Assembly: GCA_035772405.1 (NCBI GenBank) | Contig: JAYKKM010000224.1 | Span: 1,709,001-1,773,000, forward strand | Reading direction: 5' to 3' | DNA length: 64,000 nt | Source of the DNA: Chrysogorgia sp. JL179-B06 | Taxonomy: Eukaryota; Cnidaria; Anthozoa; Scleralcyonacea; Chrysogorgiidae | Shown here: piece after piece, positions 45,447 to 55,292 of the stretch | Position numbering within the stretch: the first letter of the stretch is position 1 | Layout of the letters: every line of letters begins with the position of its first letter | Made by a program: the position numbers and the translations under genes | Notes under the pieces: generated by a model | Database searches by the model: none | What the model was told of the DNA's origin: nothing | The model's input: only the letters and a program-made list of their open reading frames with translations

Positions 45447-46070
45447 ATGAAAACACCTTTTAACATGCTAGTTGTTGGTATGACAGCCTGTGGTAAAACA
45501 CACTACCTACTAGATATGATAGAGAAAGAATATATGAATCACTTCGATCATATCATTCTTATATGTCCAACATTCGAATGGAATAAAACGTACACAGAGT
45601 GGAAATACGTGAGAGACCCAGACTTTATCGCTATTCAGTGTGAGCAAGATAAGGTCAACGTATTTCTTAAATATGTGACTGGTATTTATAAAGGCACCAA
45701 TTCATTGATAATACTAGACGATTGTGCTGGTGGACAGGACGTTAAAAACAGAACAAGCGAACTAGTTAAACTAGCCTTTAGTGCTAGACACTACAACCTA
45801 TCCACAATAGTCGTAACACAACAACTAACCTCAATTAGTAAACCATATCGTGAGAACATCTCAAAGTTAGTGACATTCTACAACCCTAACAGAAACGATA
45901 TGAAAACTATTTCAGACGATTATCTTAACGGAGTCGATAAAGTGGAAATTCAGAAAATAATAAAACAGTTGAAAGACAACGAGTACGTAAGATTGGAGAT
46001 ACTTCTAAGGCATCCATACTCATACGAAACAGTTATTCCACAAAACAGTCGAGAGACAACGAATACGTAA
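45447..46070 (+). CDS. ATP: A32/FtsK-HerA-type packaging ATPase, outer element
   Basis: 207 residues. Walker A VGMTACGKTHY (about 9-19), Walker B LIILDDC (about 88), STIVVTQQLTS, RENISKLVTFYNPNR. The last residues (after the conserved HPYSYETVIPQ) derive from an 80-bp tandem duplication at the gene end. Otherwise intact. Preceded by AAAACATATAGTATTCTAT, a weak form of the promoter-like motif. Confidence 0.92.
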   Translation: MKTPFNMLVVGMTACGKTHYLLDMIEKEYMNHFDHIILICPTFEWNKTYTEWKYVRDPDFIAIQCEQDKVNVFLKYVTGIYKGTNSLIILDDCAGGQDVKNRTSELVKLAFSARHYNLSTIVVTQQLTSISKPYRENISKLVTFYNPNRNDMKTISDDYLNGVDKVEIQKIIKQLKDNEYVRLEILLRHPYSYETVIPQNSRETTNT

Positions 46071-46125
46071 GATTGGAGATACTCACAAGGCATCCATACT
46101 CATACGAAACAGTTATTCCGCAAAA
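45973..46125. repeat. 80-bp tandem duplication at ATPase 3' end
   Basis: GACAACGAGTACGTAAGATT at 45975 recurs as GACAACGAATACGTAAGATT at 46055, and the copies match through CAGTTATTCC(A/G)CAAAA. Because 80 is not a multiple of 3, the second copy is not read in frame. Confidence 0.9.
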
Positions 46126-46151
46126 ACAAAACATATCGTATATTATAGGAC

Positions 46152-46695
46152 ATGCCAAAACGTAAGACAAAAAATATTGAAACAATTGACGAACTCATCG
46201 AAGACATACAAGAAGCAGGAAGTGATTGACGAACCACAAATCGACACACCACAAGTTGACGACACCCTACAAACTGACGTAGATAAGAAACGAAACAAAC
46301 TAAAAAGACTCTCAGAGGACGGTGAGATAGATCAATCCGTCGCTTACCTTAAAAAGGCCTCATCTAAAGTTATCAATAAGATCTATGAAGGATGGGAGAT
46401 AAAAAGAATGGAGAAAGCGAACGTGTTCCTCTGTGATCTTTTAATAAGCAAGTTCGCCCACGCGTTAGGAGGGTTCAACGCTATTGAGTCACCTGAAAAG
46501 CTTGAAAAAGAGTTGATTACTGACCAGTTACTAAAAAGAGATGTAGAGAAGATTATATCATACATATCCCCCTACCTCCCTTATTTAGGGTTGCTATCAG
46601 GTGGACTGACAACTAGTAAACACGTATTCAGCCACATGGCTAGAGGGGAAATCCCCGAGGGGGAACCCCCGAATGAAGGAGACAGTTCTATCTAA
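46152..46695 (+). pseudogene. Homologue of the inner 153-residue protein, probably frameshifted
   Basis: The ATG at 46152 follows a weak promoter-like motif and opens MPKRKTKNIETIDELIEDIQ, then stops. The homologous remainder (DVDKKRNKLKRLSEDGEI, FLCDLLISKFAHALGGF, YLPYLGLLSGGLTTSKHVFS) is in another frame, open from 46177. The switch lies near 46205-46230. If translation starts at 46177 the protein could still be made, minus its first residues. Confidence 0.65.
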
Positions 46696-46744
46696 TTACA
46701 ATAATTTACAAAACGACCTAAAGACATGAGTATATACTAACTTA

Positions 46745-46996
46745 ATGAGTGTAGAACGTCGGGAATCCGTGGAGGAAAAGACAGTGAGACTCAACAAAGA
46801 GTTGTTATTTATCTACCAGATTAGAGAGATCAAACGACAACTCTTCGCTAAGACTAGATTAGAACGTGAGGAACTAGACGAGAGGTTTAAACATACTGTA
46901 CTCGGGAAAAGAATGACCAGTCACGACAGAGAGTTGCAGCTTCTACGTACTAACACTCGAAAAACTATTTTGGGAAACTCGTGTGACGGTTTTTGA
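46745..46996 (+). CDS. Hypothetical 83-residue coiled-coil protein at right end
   Basis: Charged helical sequence (SVEERRESVEEKTVRLNKEL-like pattern of heptads; EERFKHTVLGKR region). Not recognised and without a clear counterpart in the inner element, where a different helical protein occupies the same terminal position (32527-32865). It ends 25 bp before the terminal fold-back. Confidence 0.5.
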   Translation: MSVERRESVEEKTVRLNKELLFIYQIREIKRQLFAKTRLEREELDERFKHTVLGKRMTSHDRELQLLRTNTRKTILGNSCDGF

Positions 46997-47020
46997 GTCT
47001 AATTTATTTCGTCTCGTTTT

Positions 47021-47120
47021 AGTAGTCTCGAAACTAGCAGTAACAGCGCATTTTTCAATTTTGATTGCGAAGCATGAAAAAATGGAAAAATGCGCCGGTA
47101 CCGCTAGTTTCTATACTACT
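47021..47120. repeat. Right terminal fold-back of outer Polinton
   Basis: Exactly 100 bp: the inner arm AGTAGTCTCGAAACTAGCAG (with GTAACAGCGCATTTTTC) and the outer arm, ending GCGGTACCGCTAGTTTCTAT then ACTACT, fold onto each other around a short GC-containing loop (GATTGCGAAGC). The arm variants match the left end's: outer arms ATAG and GTACC, inner arms CTCG and GTAAC. Confidence 0.9.
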
Positions 47121-47126
47121 CCTTTC
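47121..47126. repeat. Outer Polinton target-site duplication, right copy
   Basis: CCTTTC, partner of 12866-12871. Confidence 0.9.
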
Positions 47127-47740
47127 CACTCTCCTTGCAACGTACGCACAGGTCATTTCTTAAAAAAAAACAGTTTTTAGAATCCCAGTGATGTTATCGG
47201 ATGTGCACTTGAAAAACTTGTTCATTTGAACCAAATAATTCGCTGCAAAGTAATACTGATTTCCAACGATAAATGTCACTTGTTCGAGGACCCAAGGATA
47301 CAAGACGCTTTGTCACGATAAAGTATATGAATGAATAAATAGAGAGACGACAGCGAACTTCGAGCAGGAAAATGTTTTATTACAAACGTTTCGCATTTCA
47401 GGCCTCTTCAGTTGCAAAATAACTAAAACACTTGGAGCAATTGTTTAAATAATAAATCAAATAAACAACATGCAAATAACGTCCCAATGGGGGATAAAGT
47501 TAAAAAATTAGAATATTAAAAAAATAGAATTAGAATGGAGGCTATGTACAAATAAAAGCCTATTTACATAAAACCTAATAGAACCTAACTATAATTAATT
47601 CTGTATAATAAAGCAAAAAGAATAGTAACGACCAGTGATTGCTGACAAGAGAGGCGTACTGGAGCGCACAACTTTCTTGTCTAAAACCACATGGAATGAA
47701 CAAAAGATGCGAATACCGATCCAAAAACAGAATTAACACT
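47127..47740. other. Host intron, retroelement-like debris
   Basis: No coding region. The stretch at 47340-47420 (GACGACAGCGAACTTCGAGC, TTATTACAAACGTTTCGC) resembles the untranslated end of a retroelement, but I cannot assign it. Confidence 0.45.
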
Positions 47741-47744
47741 GCCA

Positions 47745-48338
47745 GTGCAGTGCTCCCATGACCACTAAGCTACGGAAGCCGTAGCATCGCAGGGTCGCAG
47801 GTTCAATTCCAGCCGGAAGGCTTCTAAGTTGCATTTTTCGCAACTGGTCCCGGTTTGGTCTTAAAATGTATATATCCCTACACTCGAAATTTTCCTTCAC
47901 CATAAATCCTTAGAATATTATATAATTATGTGTATGTGTATGTGTATATATATATATATATATATAGTATATATATATATATGTTGAAAGGATTTTATGG
48001 TGAAGGAAAATTTCGAGTGTTGGAATACATACATTTTAAGACCAAACCGGGACCAGTTGCGAAAAATGCAACTTCAAGGCCTTCCGGCTGGAATTGAACC
48101 CCCGCGACCCTGCGATGCTAGTGCAGTGCTCTGACCACTGAGCTACGGAAGCCGTTGCCGAGAGCCTGGTCACGAGTTCTGTATATATGGTGGTAATGCC
48201 GGGATAAGATTCGATTCTGGGTATATTGTAGGTAATATTTGGCATTTCACTCGATCAAACTACATGTTGAAAGGATTTTATGGTGAAGGAAAATGCCAAA
48301 TATTACCTATAACCCAGAATCTTATCCCGGCATTACTA

Positions 48339-48340
<2 letters not shown>
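47745..48340. repeat. Inverted pair of tRNA-headed SINE-like copies around an AT tract
   Basis: A plus-oriented partial copy (47745-47930) and a minus copy (47985-48160) share a tRNA-like head: on the minus strand GGCTTCCGTAGCTCAGTGGT with a D-arm-like segment, then GGGTTCAATTCC as B box. They also share the tail containing AACTGGTCCCGGTTTGGTCT. The next segment (48180-48340) is another inverted pair around CCGGGATAAGATTC. They are palindromically arranged around (AT)n at 47945-47980. Not a functional tRNA. Confidence 0.65.
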
Positions 48341-48418
<78 letters not shown>

Positions 48419-48451
48419 ATTCACATATATATAATTATAATTATAATAATA

Positions 48452-48499
<48 letters not shown>

Positions 48500-48500
48500 G
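48341..48500. repeat. (AT)n and (ATT)n microsatellites
   Basis: (AT)n at about 48341-48412, (ATT)n at about 48440-48498. Confidence 0.95.
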
Positions 48501-48873
48501 TATGATCTATATAACCAATCGCACGCGCTCGTGCTTTAACGATATACATATATAATATACGAAAAAATAAACAAAAGGATTAAAAAAGAAAGGCTTTCTT
48601 CTAGTAACTCTTCTCGAAAAAATACATGTAGCAAATGTATGGCAAACATGGCCGATGTAGCAAATCGGTTAACCAAACGTTATATAGCCTCTCAAATTAA
48701 GTCACCTTACGATAATACGTTCGAGGACATTGTGTTTCGGGACATAAATCTACGAGTGTATTAACAAGGAACGAGAAATTAACTTTACTAAATCAGGTGT
48801 AAAAATAAAGTATAGATAACATAGTGTGAGTATAAGCATTGCCATGACATAACAGGGACTCGTGGGAACAAAT

Positions 48874-49149
48874 TAGGGACCTTAAGCAAGAGGAGTGGAG
48901 AGGAGGACGGGGACGTCTGTGCACGAGAAAGACTGGGGCGAGTACCGGGTGACGTCTTTGCCAATGTAAATATTACGTTTTTCTCAGTTTCACGTTTTGC
49001 CAAGACGGGAAAACAATGAATTTCACGTCTTGTACGCCGAGACGACGGGAAGGCCTCACATTTGACGCATGTGCAGATCAATCTACGAAGGAATTTACTT
49101 CCGGTAAGACGTCGTCCTCCTCTCCCGTCCTCTTGCTTAAGGTCCCTAT
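48874..49149. mobile_element. Short MITE
   Basis: TIRs of about 45 bp begin TAGGGACCTTAAGCAAGAGG on both strands and continue with GGAGAGGAGGACG. The interior is non-coding. The right end lies 55 bp before exon B1. Confidence 0.7.
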
Positions 49150-49204
49150 TGACTAATCAGAACGCCAGGGTACGAAAACTGATCATTAATATATTGTTTT
49201 GTAG

Positions 49205-49497
49205 GAAAGGAACTTTGAGTTCTTGTCCTTCTGGTTACTTTTTAAATGGTTTGTATCGCTCTGAAGGGAATAAGCTGCACAATATCGAGACCGGGAATTG
49301 CTGTAAACCATCGAACCACCCAAACCACTACGATCATTGCTATTATGAAGACATTAAACATACGTTTGATAAAGAAGGATGGAGTGAGTGCTTGAAGATT
49401 GGTTACTATGTTACTGGAATTTATCGAAATAAACGCAACACGGACGGGCTTCACAACATTGACCAACTGAAATGTTGTAAAATGTCATTGAAGACAG
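49205..49497 (+). CDS. Host gene 1, cysteine-rich exon B1
   Basis: 293 nt, acceptor TTTTGTAG, donor GTAAAT. It takes one base to complete the codon left by exon A and ends with one base of the next. The peptide includes LSSCPSGYFLNGLYRSEGNK, LHNIETGNCCKPSNHPNHYD, HTFDKEGWSECLKIGYYVTG and LHNIDQLKCCK. Two repeats of the CPSGYFLNGLYRS / GWxxC-GYYVTGIYR plus KCC pattern. Phase compatibility with A1 means the 36-kb Polinton-bearing intron can in principle be spliced out. Similar to B2. Confidence 0.75.
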
Positions 49498-50389
49498 GTA
49501 AATCTTTTTTTTTTGCTGTAACTCCAATATTTAAAAACAGAATGTTAAGATTATTTTCGAGATCTCGAAAGAGACGTGCAGGTGCTATTTTTCAGTTAAA
49601 CAAATCAACATGAAAAATTCAGTTGACCTGAATGGCATTTGAACTCGCGTCTTTTGGAGCGCTGCTCTATCGCCAATTTCAATATACGCATAGCGCTTTG
49701 TATTATGGGATATCAGAAGTGAGTAAAACTTGCGTTGTTGGTTATACCTTGACGTTGTAAAAGTAGTTTTTCGTTGTTTTCAAATAATAATTTGTGTGTA
49801 ATCCGACAGTTTGATTCACATTAGATCCCTGGAAGTATTGTCGTTAAACTTTAACGCAGTAAAAAGCTCCAATATATTTCGCTTGTACTAATATTGGGAC
49901 TGTTAATTGGTACTGTTGGTTTATTTTATTGAATAGTCAATTTATTTTATTGAATAGTCAACAACATTTTAAAGCTTACTTTGCAAGTATTGAACCTTTA
50001 TTCTTTGAGTTCCATGGTGCATAAGGGCGTCAACTGCGAGTATTACTCACTTCCAATATCGTGTATTGAGCTATCAAGTCCAACTGTAAACAGACGAGCA
50101 CGTCTTATCCAATTAGTTTCGAAGGTGAGAGTTCATATCCCGCTCTCGGCACAACTATCTTTCCCAGTATAAGTTTCCCCTATACATATTTGAGTTCGCA
50201 TGTTGTTTATATAGTTTCGTGTGTCAGAGTTGCGCAGATTTGTACGTCAATGATACTTGCCGACATACACGCGTCACAGACTGTAGGTTTTTTTTTGGTT
50301 TTTTTTTTATTAAATGTTGCCTACAATAATATGTCAATACATTCATACAAATACAAGTTAGAAGGCCGAGAAAACCGCAACAGCTGAAG
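49498..50389. other. Host intron, no gene seen
   Basis: AT-rich. A short direct repeat of TTTATTTTATTGAATAGTCA occurs at about 49919-49960. No supported gene. Confidence 0.5.
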
Positions 50390-50950
50390 GCCAATTACTG
50401 CGGATCCATTATTACAATGTTTTGAATGAGGTACAAAAAACTGAACAGGAAAAAGAAATGAGTAGAATGAAAAGAAAACAGCAACAAACATACAAGTAAA
50501 CAAACAGACAGACAGACAGACAAACAACCAGACAACAAGCAAACACGCAAGAAACTAATCAAACAGACAATTACACAAAGTGTAAATGAAAAATCACACG
50601 AAGACCAAGGATCGCACGACTGTAGTTTAAAAACAAGAAGAAGGGTGAACCAATAGACTGCGAGCCGAATTACACTTGACACAGACTGTCTTCCATGTAC
50701 GTGTGCAGAGTCATAGTAATTTTTGAGATTATTTTTAAAGTTTGTCAGAGATGTTGGCACTTCCTTAGTTAGCGCGTTCCATGTCCTTGTTGACCTGACC
50801 AAGAATGATCTGCTGTACGTTGATGTTCTGCACAGTCGCTCCTCAAAGGTGGTGCCAGTTTCTCTACTACATGATCTCGTTGATATCTTGGGTTTCTTTT
50901 CTTTGGGTAGGGTTGTTTTATCAAGAAGAGTAAGTGGGGTTTACTAAGTA
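50390..50950 (-). mobile_element. LINE 3'-end fragment
   Basis: The minus strand ends a non-LTR reverse-transcriptase ORF. The part read at 50800-50947 (two frames) gives a basic, arginine-rich region. The part at 50690-50802 gives VRSTRTWNALTKEVPTSLTN then FKNNLKNYYD, the W-N-x-L-P-like motif typical of CR1/Jockey-type ORF2 ends. The remainder is untranslated tail with (GACA)n repeats near 50500. Confidence 0.6.
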
Positions 50951-51569
50951 AGGTTTACTCATTAGAAAACTTAAGCCTTCTGTTAACGTCCATATAGGCT
51001 AGGCCCATCTATATTTATTTTCACTTGTCTCTATTCCTCACTTAGATTACGTTGATTTGTCCGCTAGACTACTATAATTAGCATCTTGTTTCTAATTATA
51101 TATTTCTGCTCAATTTTCCCCTCGCCCGAAAGCCTGAGGGCGAGCTAGGGCGCTAATATCGACCGGCGTTTAGTCCTTTATCATGGAAACTTAGCGTTTT
51201 TAGTCTCACATTCAGTTTATTTGTTTATATTTATATATGCATCAACGGCCGTCCGCGCGACATCGAAAAATTTGGTCCTGGTAATTAGATACTCAGTATT
51301 TGAATTAATATAGAAATTGAAACCGTCACATGATCGCGAATGCAAAAATTGAAACGATTCAAAGGTTATTTTTTTCAAAAAGAGACATAGTTTTTTGAGG
51401 AAATAGAAATACGAGTCCGAATATGTATTTTGACTCGCTAATTCCAAATCTGTTTTCAGAATTGAAAACGGTTATATATTGATCGAGATAACGTTCAAAA
51501 TAATATACGACGAAGTGACCGGCTTATAGCCGACTAATTTATCAACCGTTTTTACCGTTTCCAAACACA
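50951..51569. other. Host intron, no gene seen
   Basis: No supported coding or repeat feature. Confidence 0.5.
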
Positions 51570-51715
51570 AATACACGGCCACGGCGTGCGAGGTCTGGGC
51601 ACCATGGATGGGGAAATTCCCGTAGGGGGGGGGGGGGGGTGGGTGGGGTTGGGCGATAGAAAAGGCGGGCGAGGGGATTATTGCGGATTCGTATTTCTAG
51701 TACTATATGAAAATA
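51570..51715. repeat. Dispersed repeat, copy 2, with a 15-G run
   Basis: Related to 12110-12255 (AGAAAAGGCGGGCGAGGGG, TTATTGCGGATTCGTATTTC). It contains a run of 15 G at 51625-51639, which may be length-variable or sequencing-sensitive. Confidence 0.65.
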
Positions 51716-52270
51716 TTATGTAGATGTTGCATATTTAGTAACAAACAGTTATATTCAGTGTTATTTCCTTGTACCCCTGTTTATGGCCTTTCGACCGTGA
51801 CTTCTATAGGGTCGGCACCAGAGTACGTACAGAGGCGTGTCTGCAAGCTTATAATCCAGCGGACAACTTGCGAAACGAACATTATATTGACGTTCTCGCT
51901 AAAAATACGGCTCGTTCTATATATATATATATATATAACAAATAATATTTGGCATTTCACTCCGTTAAACTACATGTTCTAAGGAAGGAATGTTGATTCA
52001 TATAGCGAGACATACATCAACAAAAGTACAAAACTTTCAATAAAGGCAAGTAACTCGGCTTTAAATAGTTAGAACTGAGAATTTTAATCGGCAAATACTT
52101 CATTGATATGTGACTCAACAAATGCGATAAACTGAACATCAACACAGAATAAAATCCAACTTGACGTGACAGCGTATATAAGCCTGGGTTGCTAGCGATG
52201 TAAATAATGATAACTGGTGTAGCCATGGCAATCAGTATTTAAAGAAACAATATGCTATCACAGAATAAGT

Positions 52271-52905
52271 CTCGTACCCAGGGCATTTTACCTCCACGGC
52301 GGAAGGTCGGCGAAAATGGCCCTCGGATCGGCTGGTCCATTCTATAATGCGATTGGCTTGTCATAAAACTCAATTAATTCAGTCGAGTATAATTTATTCA
52401 TCTAAATCTGAATGCTGTCTTCAAATTTTACAGCAAATTAGAAGTGATAGCTTTCGCTAAATTGGATATATGCTTCTTCAAACCTTTTGTAAGAGATAAC
52501 CATGGATGTATGGTGGATTATTAAGCTTGTTAGCTGCTTTTATGCCGATCAATGCTGACATGAACAACTCTGAAGAGCATTGAATATTTCTCAATTATTC
52601 AGGTCAACAAAGTAGACAAAGGCAATGGAACAAAGACCACAACAATTATCATATCTAAACTCCCAGAAATTCTGGGTTCAACCGATGCCAGGGCCATTTT
52701 CGGGTAAATACGTACCTAAAATGAACAGGTTTTGTGATTGGCTATATGGAACAAAAGTGATAGGGTTAGGACATTGGTTTCTTTGTGGTTGATTCTATTG
52801 TTTTATTTTTTGAATCAACCAATCACAAAACTTGATAGTATAGGTAGGTGATGACCCCCATTTTCGCCGACCTTCCCGTGGAGGCAAAATGCCCTGGGAA
52901 CGAGG
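52271..52905. mobile_element. MITE with CCAGGGCATTTT ends
   Basis: Inverted termini CTCGTACCCAGGGCATTTTA through GGTCGGCGAAAATGG at 52271-52320, mirrored at 52855-52905. A non-coding interior with an inner inverted pair (AATCACAAAAC near 52728 and its partner near 52815). Confidence 0.75.
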
Positions 52906-52994
52906 TTGCTATGCTAGCAAATGTTACACAACAGAGCTATTGAAACGTAACCATGAGTCATTATGCTTGCTGTGTTCAAGTAATTCCATATGTA

Positions 52995-53635
52995 CTTCTA
53001 GTACGTATTCCATATAAGGAAGTGATTGACGAGCAAATACAAGGCATTGACGAGCAAATACAAGGCATTAACGAACAAATACATGGCACTCGTACCAGCC
53101 CACTGGATGTGGGATTATTAACACGTTACGATATGTTCGATTATCCGCTCTTTTTAAGAAAACTACGTTCGCTAGCAGGATAAGCTGTACGCATATTGTA
53201 AACAGATAATTTATCTTTGTTTTAATATATATTGTAGCTTTGGGAGTTGATTATTTCTCAAGAAAACGTTCGTCGAAGACAGCCGTGTTTTTGTTAATAC
53301 AAGATGGTATCCGTATTAGGAAAATTATATTTTATCCGCGCTTTTAAAGAGAACTAAGTTAGCTACCGGGATAAAATTGGTACGTAATAGTTGTAAATAG
53401 ATAATTTAACTTTCCTTTGATATATTCTATAGCTTTGGGAGTGGTTTATTTTCCAAAGGGTTAGGACCTTTGTTGTTTTGGGGTCGGTTACAATCCAATT
53501 AACAAGGAGGCTGGTACGAGGGTTGAACGTGTCAGCTATTTGCTCGTTAATTCACTCTATTTGCTCGTCAATGCCTTCTATTTGCGCTTCCTTATAAGGA
53601 ATACGTATACTAGATACCCCTATCAGTAATTCATA
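52995..53635. mobile_element. Fold-back element with tandem GACGAGCAAATACAAGGC units
   Basis: Left arm CTAGTACGTATTCCATATAA plus three tandem units of about 21 bp (ATTGACGAGCAAATACAAGG). The right arm at 53500-53635 is the inverse (TATTTGCTCGTCAATGCC, CTTATAAGGAATACGTAT). An interior repeat of GCTTTGGGAGT(T/G)G near 53237 and 53433. Non-coding. Confidence 0.7.
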
Positions 53636-53828
53636 CCCCCGTTAATTGCATGTATGCATACATAGCTAGCTGGATTGAACGCTACCAGGTGTGATTCTGT
53701 ACGTGTCTCGACCATGATTTAATACTAATCTTGAGTAGTTGGCAATCAAGTCTTTACAAGTACCAAATTATTCATGATCGACATCATATGAGATATATTT
53801 CTGACAACAACACTTTATATTTTTGTAG

Positions 53829-54069
53829 TTGTTCTTCAACCTTCTCGTTGTTCTGATGCTGACTGGGTATCGAGTTTTGATAAGGAAGGATGGTCGACCT
53901 GCGATAACAACGCAAATTTCATCAAAGGTTTTTATCGAAGTAAACGTGATTCATGGACCACTGACGAAATTTCCAGATTAGAGAAAGCAAAATGTTGCCC
54001 GTCGTCTTCTCTTTATAAAAACCAACCTAGCGAATGCAAGAAAGCAGATTGGATTGGTAGCTTCGACGT
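53829..54069 (+). CDS. Host gene 1, cysteine-rich exon A2
   Basis: 241 nt, the same length and phases as A1, acceptor TTTTTGTAG, donor GTATGT. Peptide includes CSDADWVSSFDKEGWSTCD, FIKGFYRSK, RLEKAKCCPSSSLYKN and CKKADWIG. Near-identical to A1 with only in-frame changes, indicating a fairly recent duplication kept under coding constraint. Follows B1 with compatible phase. Confidence 0.75.
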
Positions 54070-54111
54070 GTATGTATCTTATTACGATGTAACATTTTTC
54101 TTGTAACTCAT

Positions 54112-54958
54112 TTAAAGTGGCTCCCTATACTTTTCTTCATATTATGCATGATTATTTAACAAATAAAAAACGTGTCGCGTGCGATTATCGAGTTATAATA
54201 TAAAGTAACTTCTTTTGAAGATTTTCGTTTCTTCGCTTTCTTTTTTAGATATATCAGTTTGTTTGATATGAAAATTACCCGGAATGTACGTCACATGCAT
54301 AATGACTTATTGGAGAAATGTGTGTATCTCTTCATTCTCGAACGAAATCCTTTAAAATCGAGAGTTTTGGTGTTGTGGGAGAAACATGCACACGTGTTAT
54401 TCACACTTTAGTGTTTTTATTTGATGAACGCAAAGATATATAACATTCTCGATTTTTTTCTCGATATAACATTCTCGACATTGACGTACATTCCGGACAT
54501 TTTTCATATCAAACAAACTGATATTTCTCAAAAAGAAAGCGAAGAAACGAAAATCTTAAAAAGTTACTGATGATAAATCATTTTAAAAGTTCTTCCAAAT
54601 CATCAATAAAATTTATTTTTTTTGTATATTTTCATCTCTTCTCTGCCATTTCTCGCGTTTTCTTCTGTGAAATTTCTCCATAATTTTTTGGGGATTGCTG
54701 CGTGAAACATTTTAGTGTCTGAATAAATGTAGGGTTGTTCAAGTGATTTTGTCAATATCACCAAATTTAATGTTTTTAAAAATTTCAAAAAACAGAATGA
54801 AAAGGTATAAGCTTCATCTTGAAATGTCAATTTAGAGAAGGAAATACAATATGCGTTTATTTTCTGGCTTTTTATGCGTGTGACGTCATTATCAGTAATT
54901 TCCCGCAAATTAGAAACCATCTTGCGCACGGTCATGAAACCACAGGGAGCCACCTTAA
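54112..54958. mobile_element. TTAA-flanked MITE (GGTGGCTCCCT family)
   Basis: TTAAAGTGGCTCCCTATAC at the left, GGGAGCCACCTTAA at the right. Inside, TATCAGTTTGTTTGATATGA is mirrored near 54505-54530 along with GGAATGTACGTCA. Non-coding. Confidence 0.7.
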
Positions 54959-55079
54959 ATCAATTGTTTGTATGTTGGTAATAGCATGACTATCAAAATA
55001 GCACTTGTTCGAAAGGACGAGTGGTATTTGAGGTCTTAAAATCTCACGCGAGTTTGTAGTTTTTCAAATTTTCACGAGA

Positions 55080-55292
55080 AACCACATGCTGTTACGTAAT
55101 ATATGAAACACGAACAAGAGTGTTTCATCAGGATATCCAAACACCGAGACGTTTGTTGAAAACCGAGGCGAAGCCGAGGTTTTTTAACAAGCTTCGAGGT
55201 GTTTGGATATCCTAATAAACAATATTTCGAGTGTTTCATATTACATCTCAAACAAATCAGTATTTTAAGAGAAAATCGAGGTGAAAGTTGAC
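55080..55292. repeat. Dispersed hairpin repeat, interrupted copy
   Basis: Related, inverted, to 2380-2580: GTGTTTCATCAGGATATCCA, CGAGGCGAAGCCGAGG and GTTTGGATATCC form a hairpin. The family sequence resumes after the TTAA element at 55974-56040 (GTCTCGGTGCTGATTTCC), so that element inserted into this repeat. Confidence 0.65.

Larger units (their letters stand above)
12872..47120. mobile_element. Outer Polinton/Maverick (adintovirus-like) element, interrupted by a second one
   Basis: The terminal sequences at both ends are inverted copies starting AGTAGTATAGAAACTAGCGG, flanked by the direct hexamer CCTTTC. Removing the inner element (15974-33351) and one copy of its duplication leaves about 16.9 kb, a usual Polinton size. 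It encodes the diagnostic set: protein-primed family B polymerase, RVE integrase with chromodomain and an A32/FtsK-type ATPase, plus capsid-like genes. At least five genes are disrupted, so it looks like an old, non-autonomous copy. It sits in an intron of host gene 1. Confidence 0.93.

Noticed and set aside
48076..48153. Possible tRNA on the minus strand
   Set aside because: It is one arm of an inverted SINE pair, and a partial copy with the same flanks lies at 47745-47930.
53026..53600. Possible CRISPR-like array of 21-bp units
   Set aside because: There are no spacers; the units are directly tandem and mirrored at the other end, which fits a fold-back transposon.
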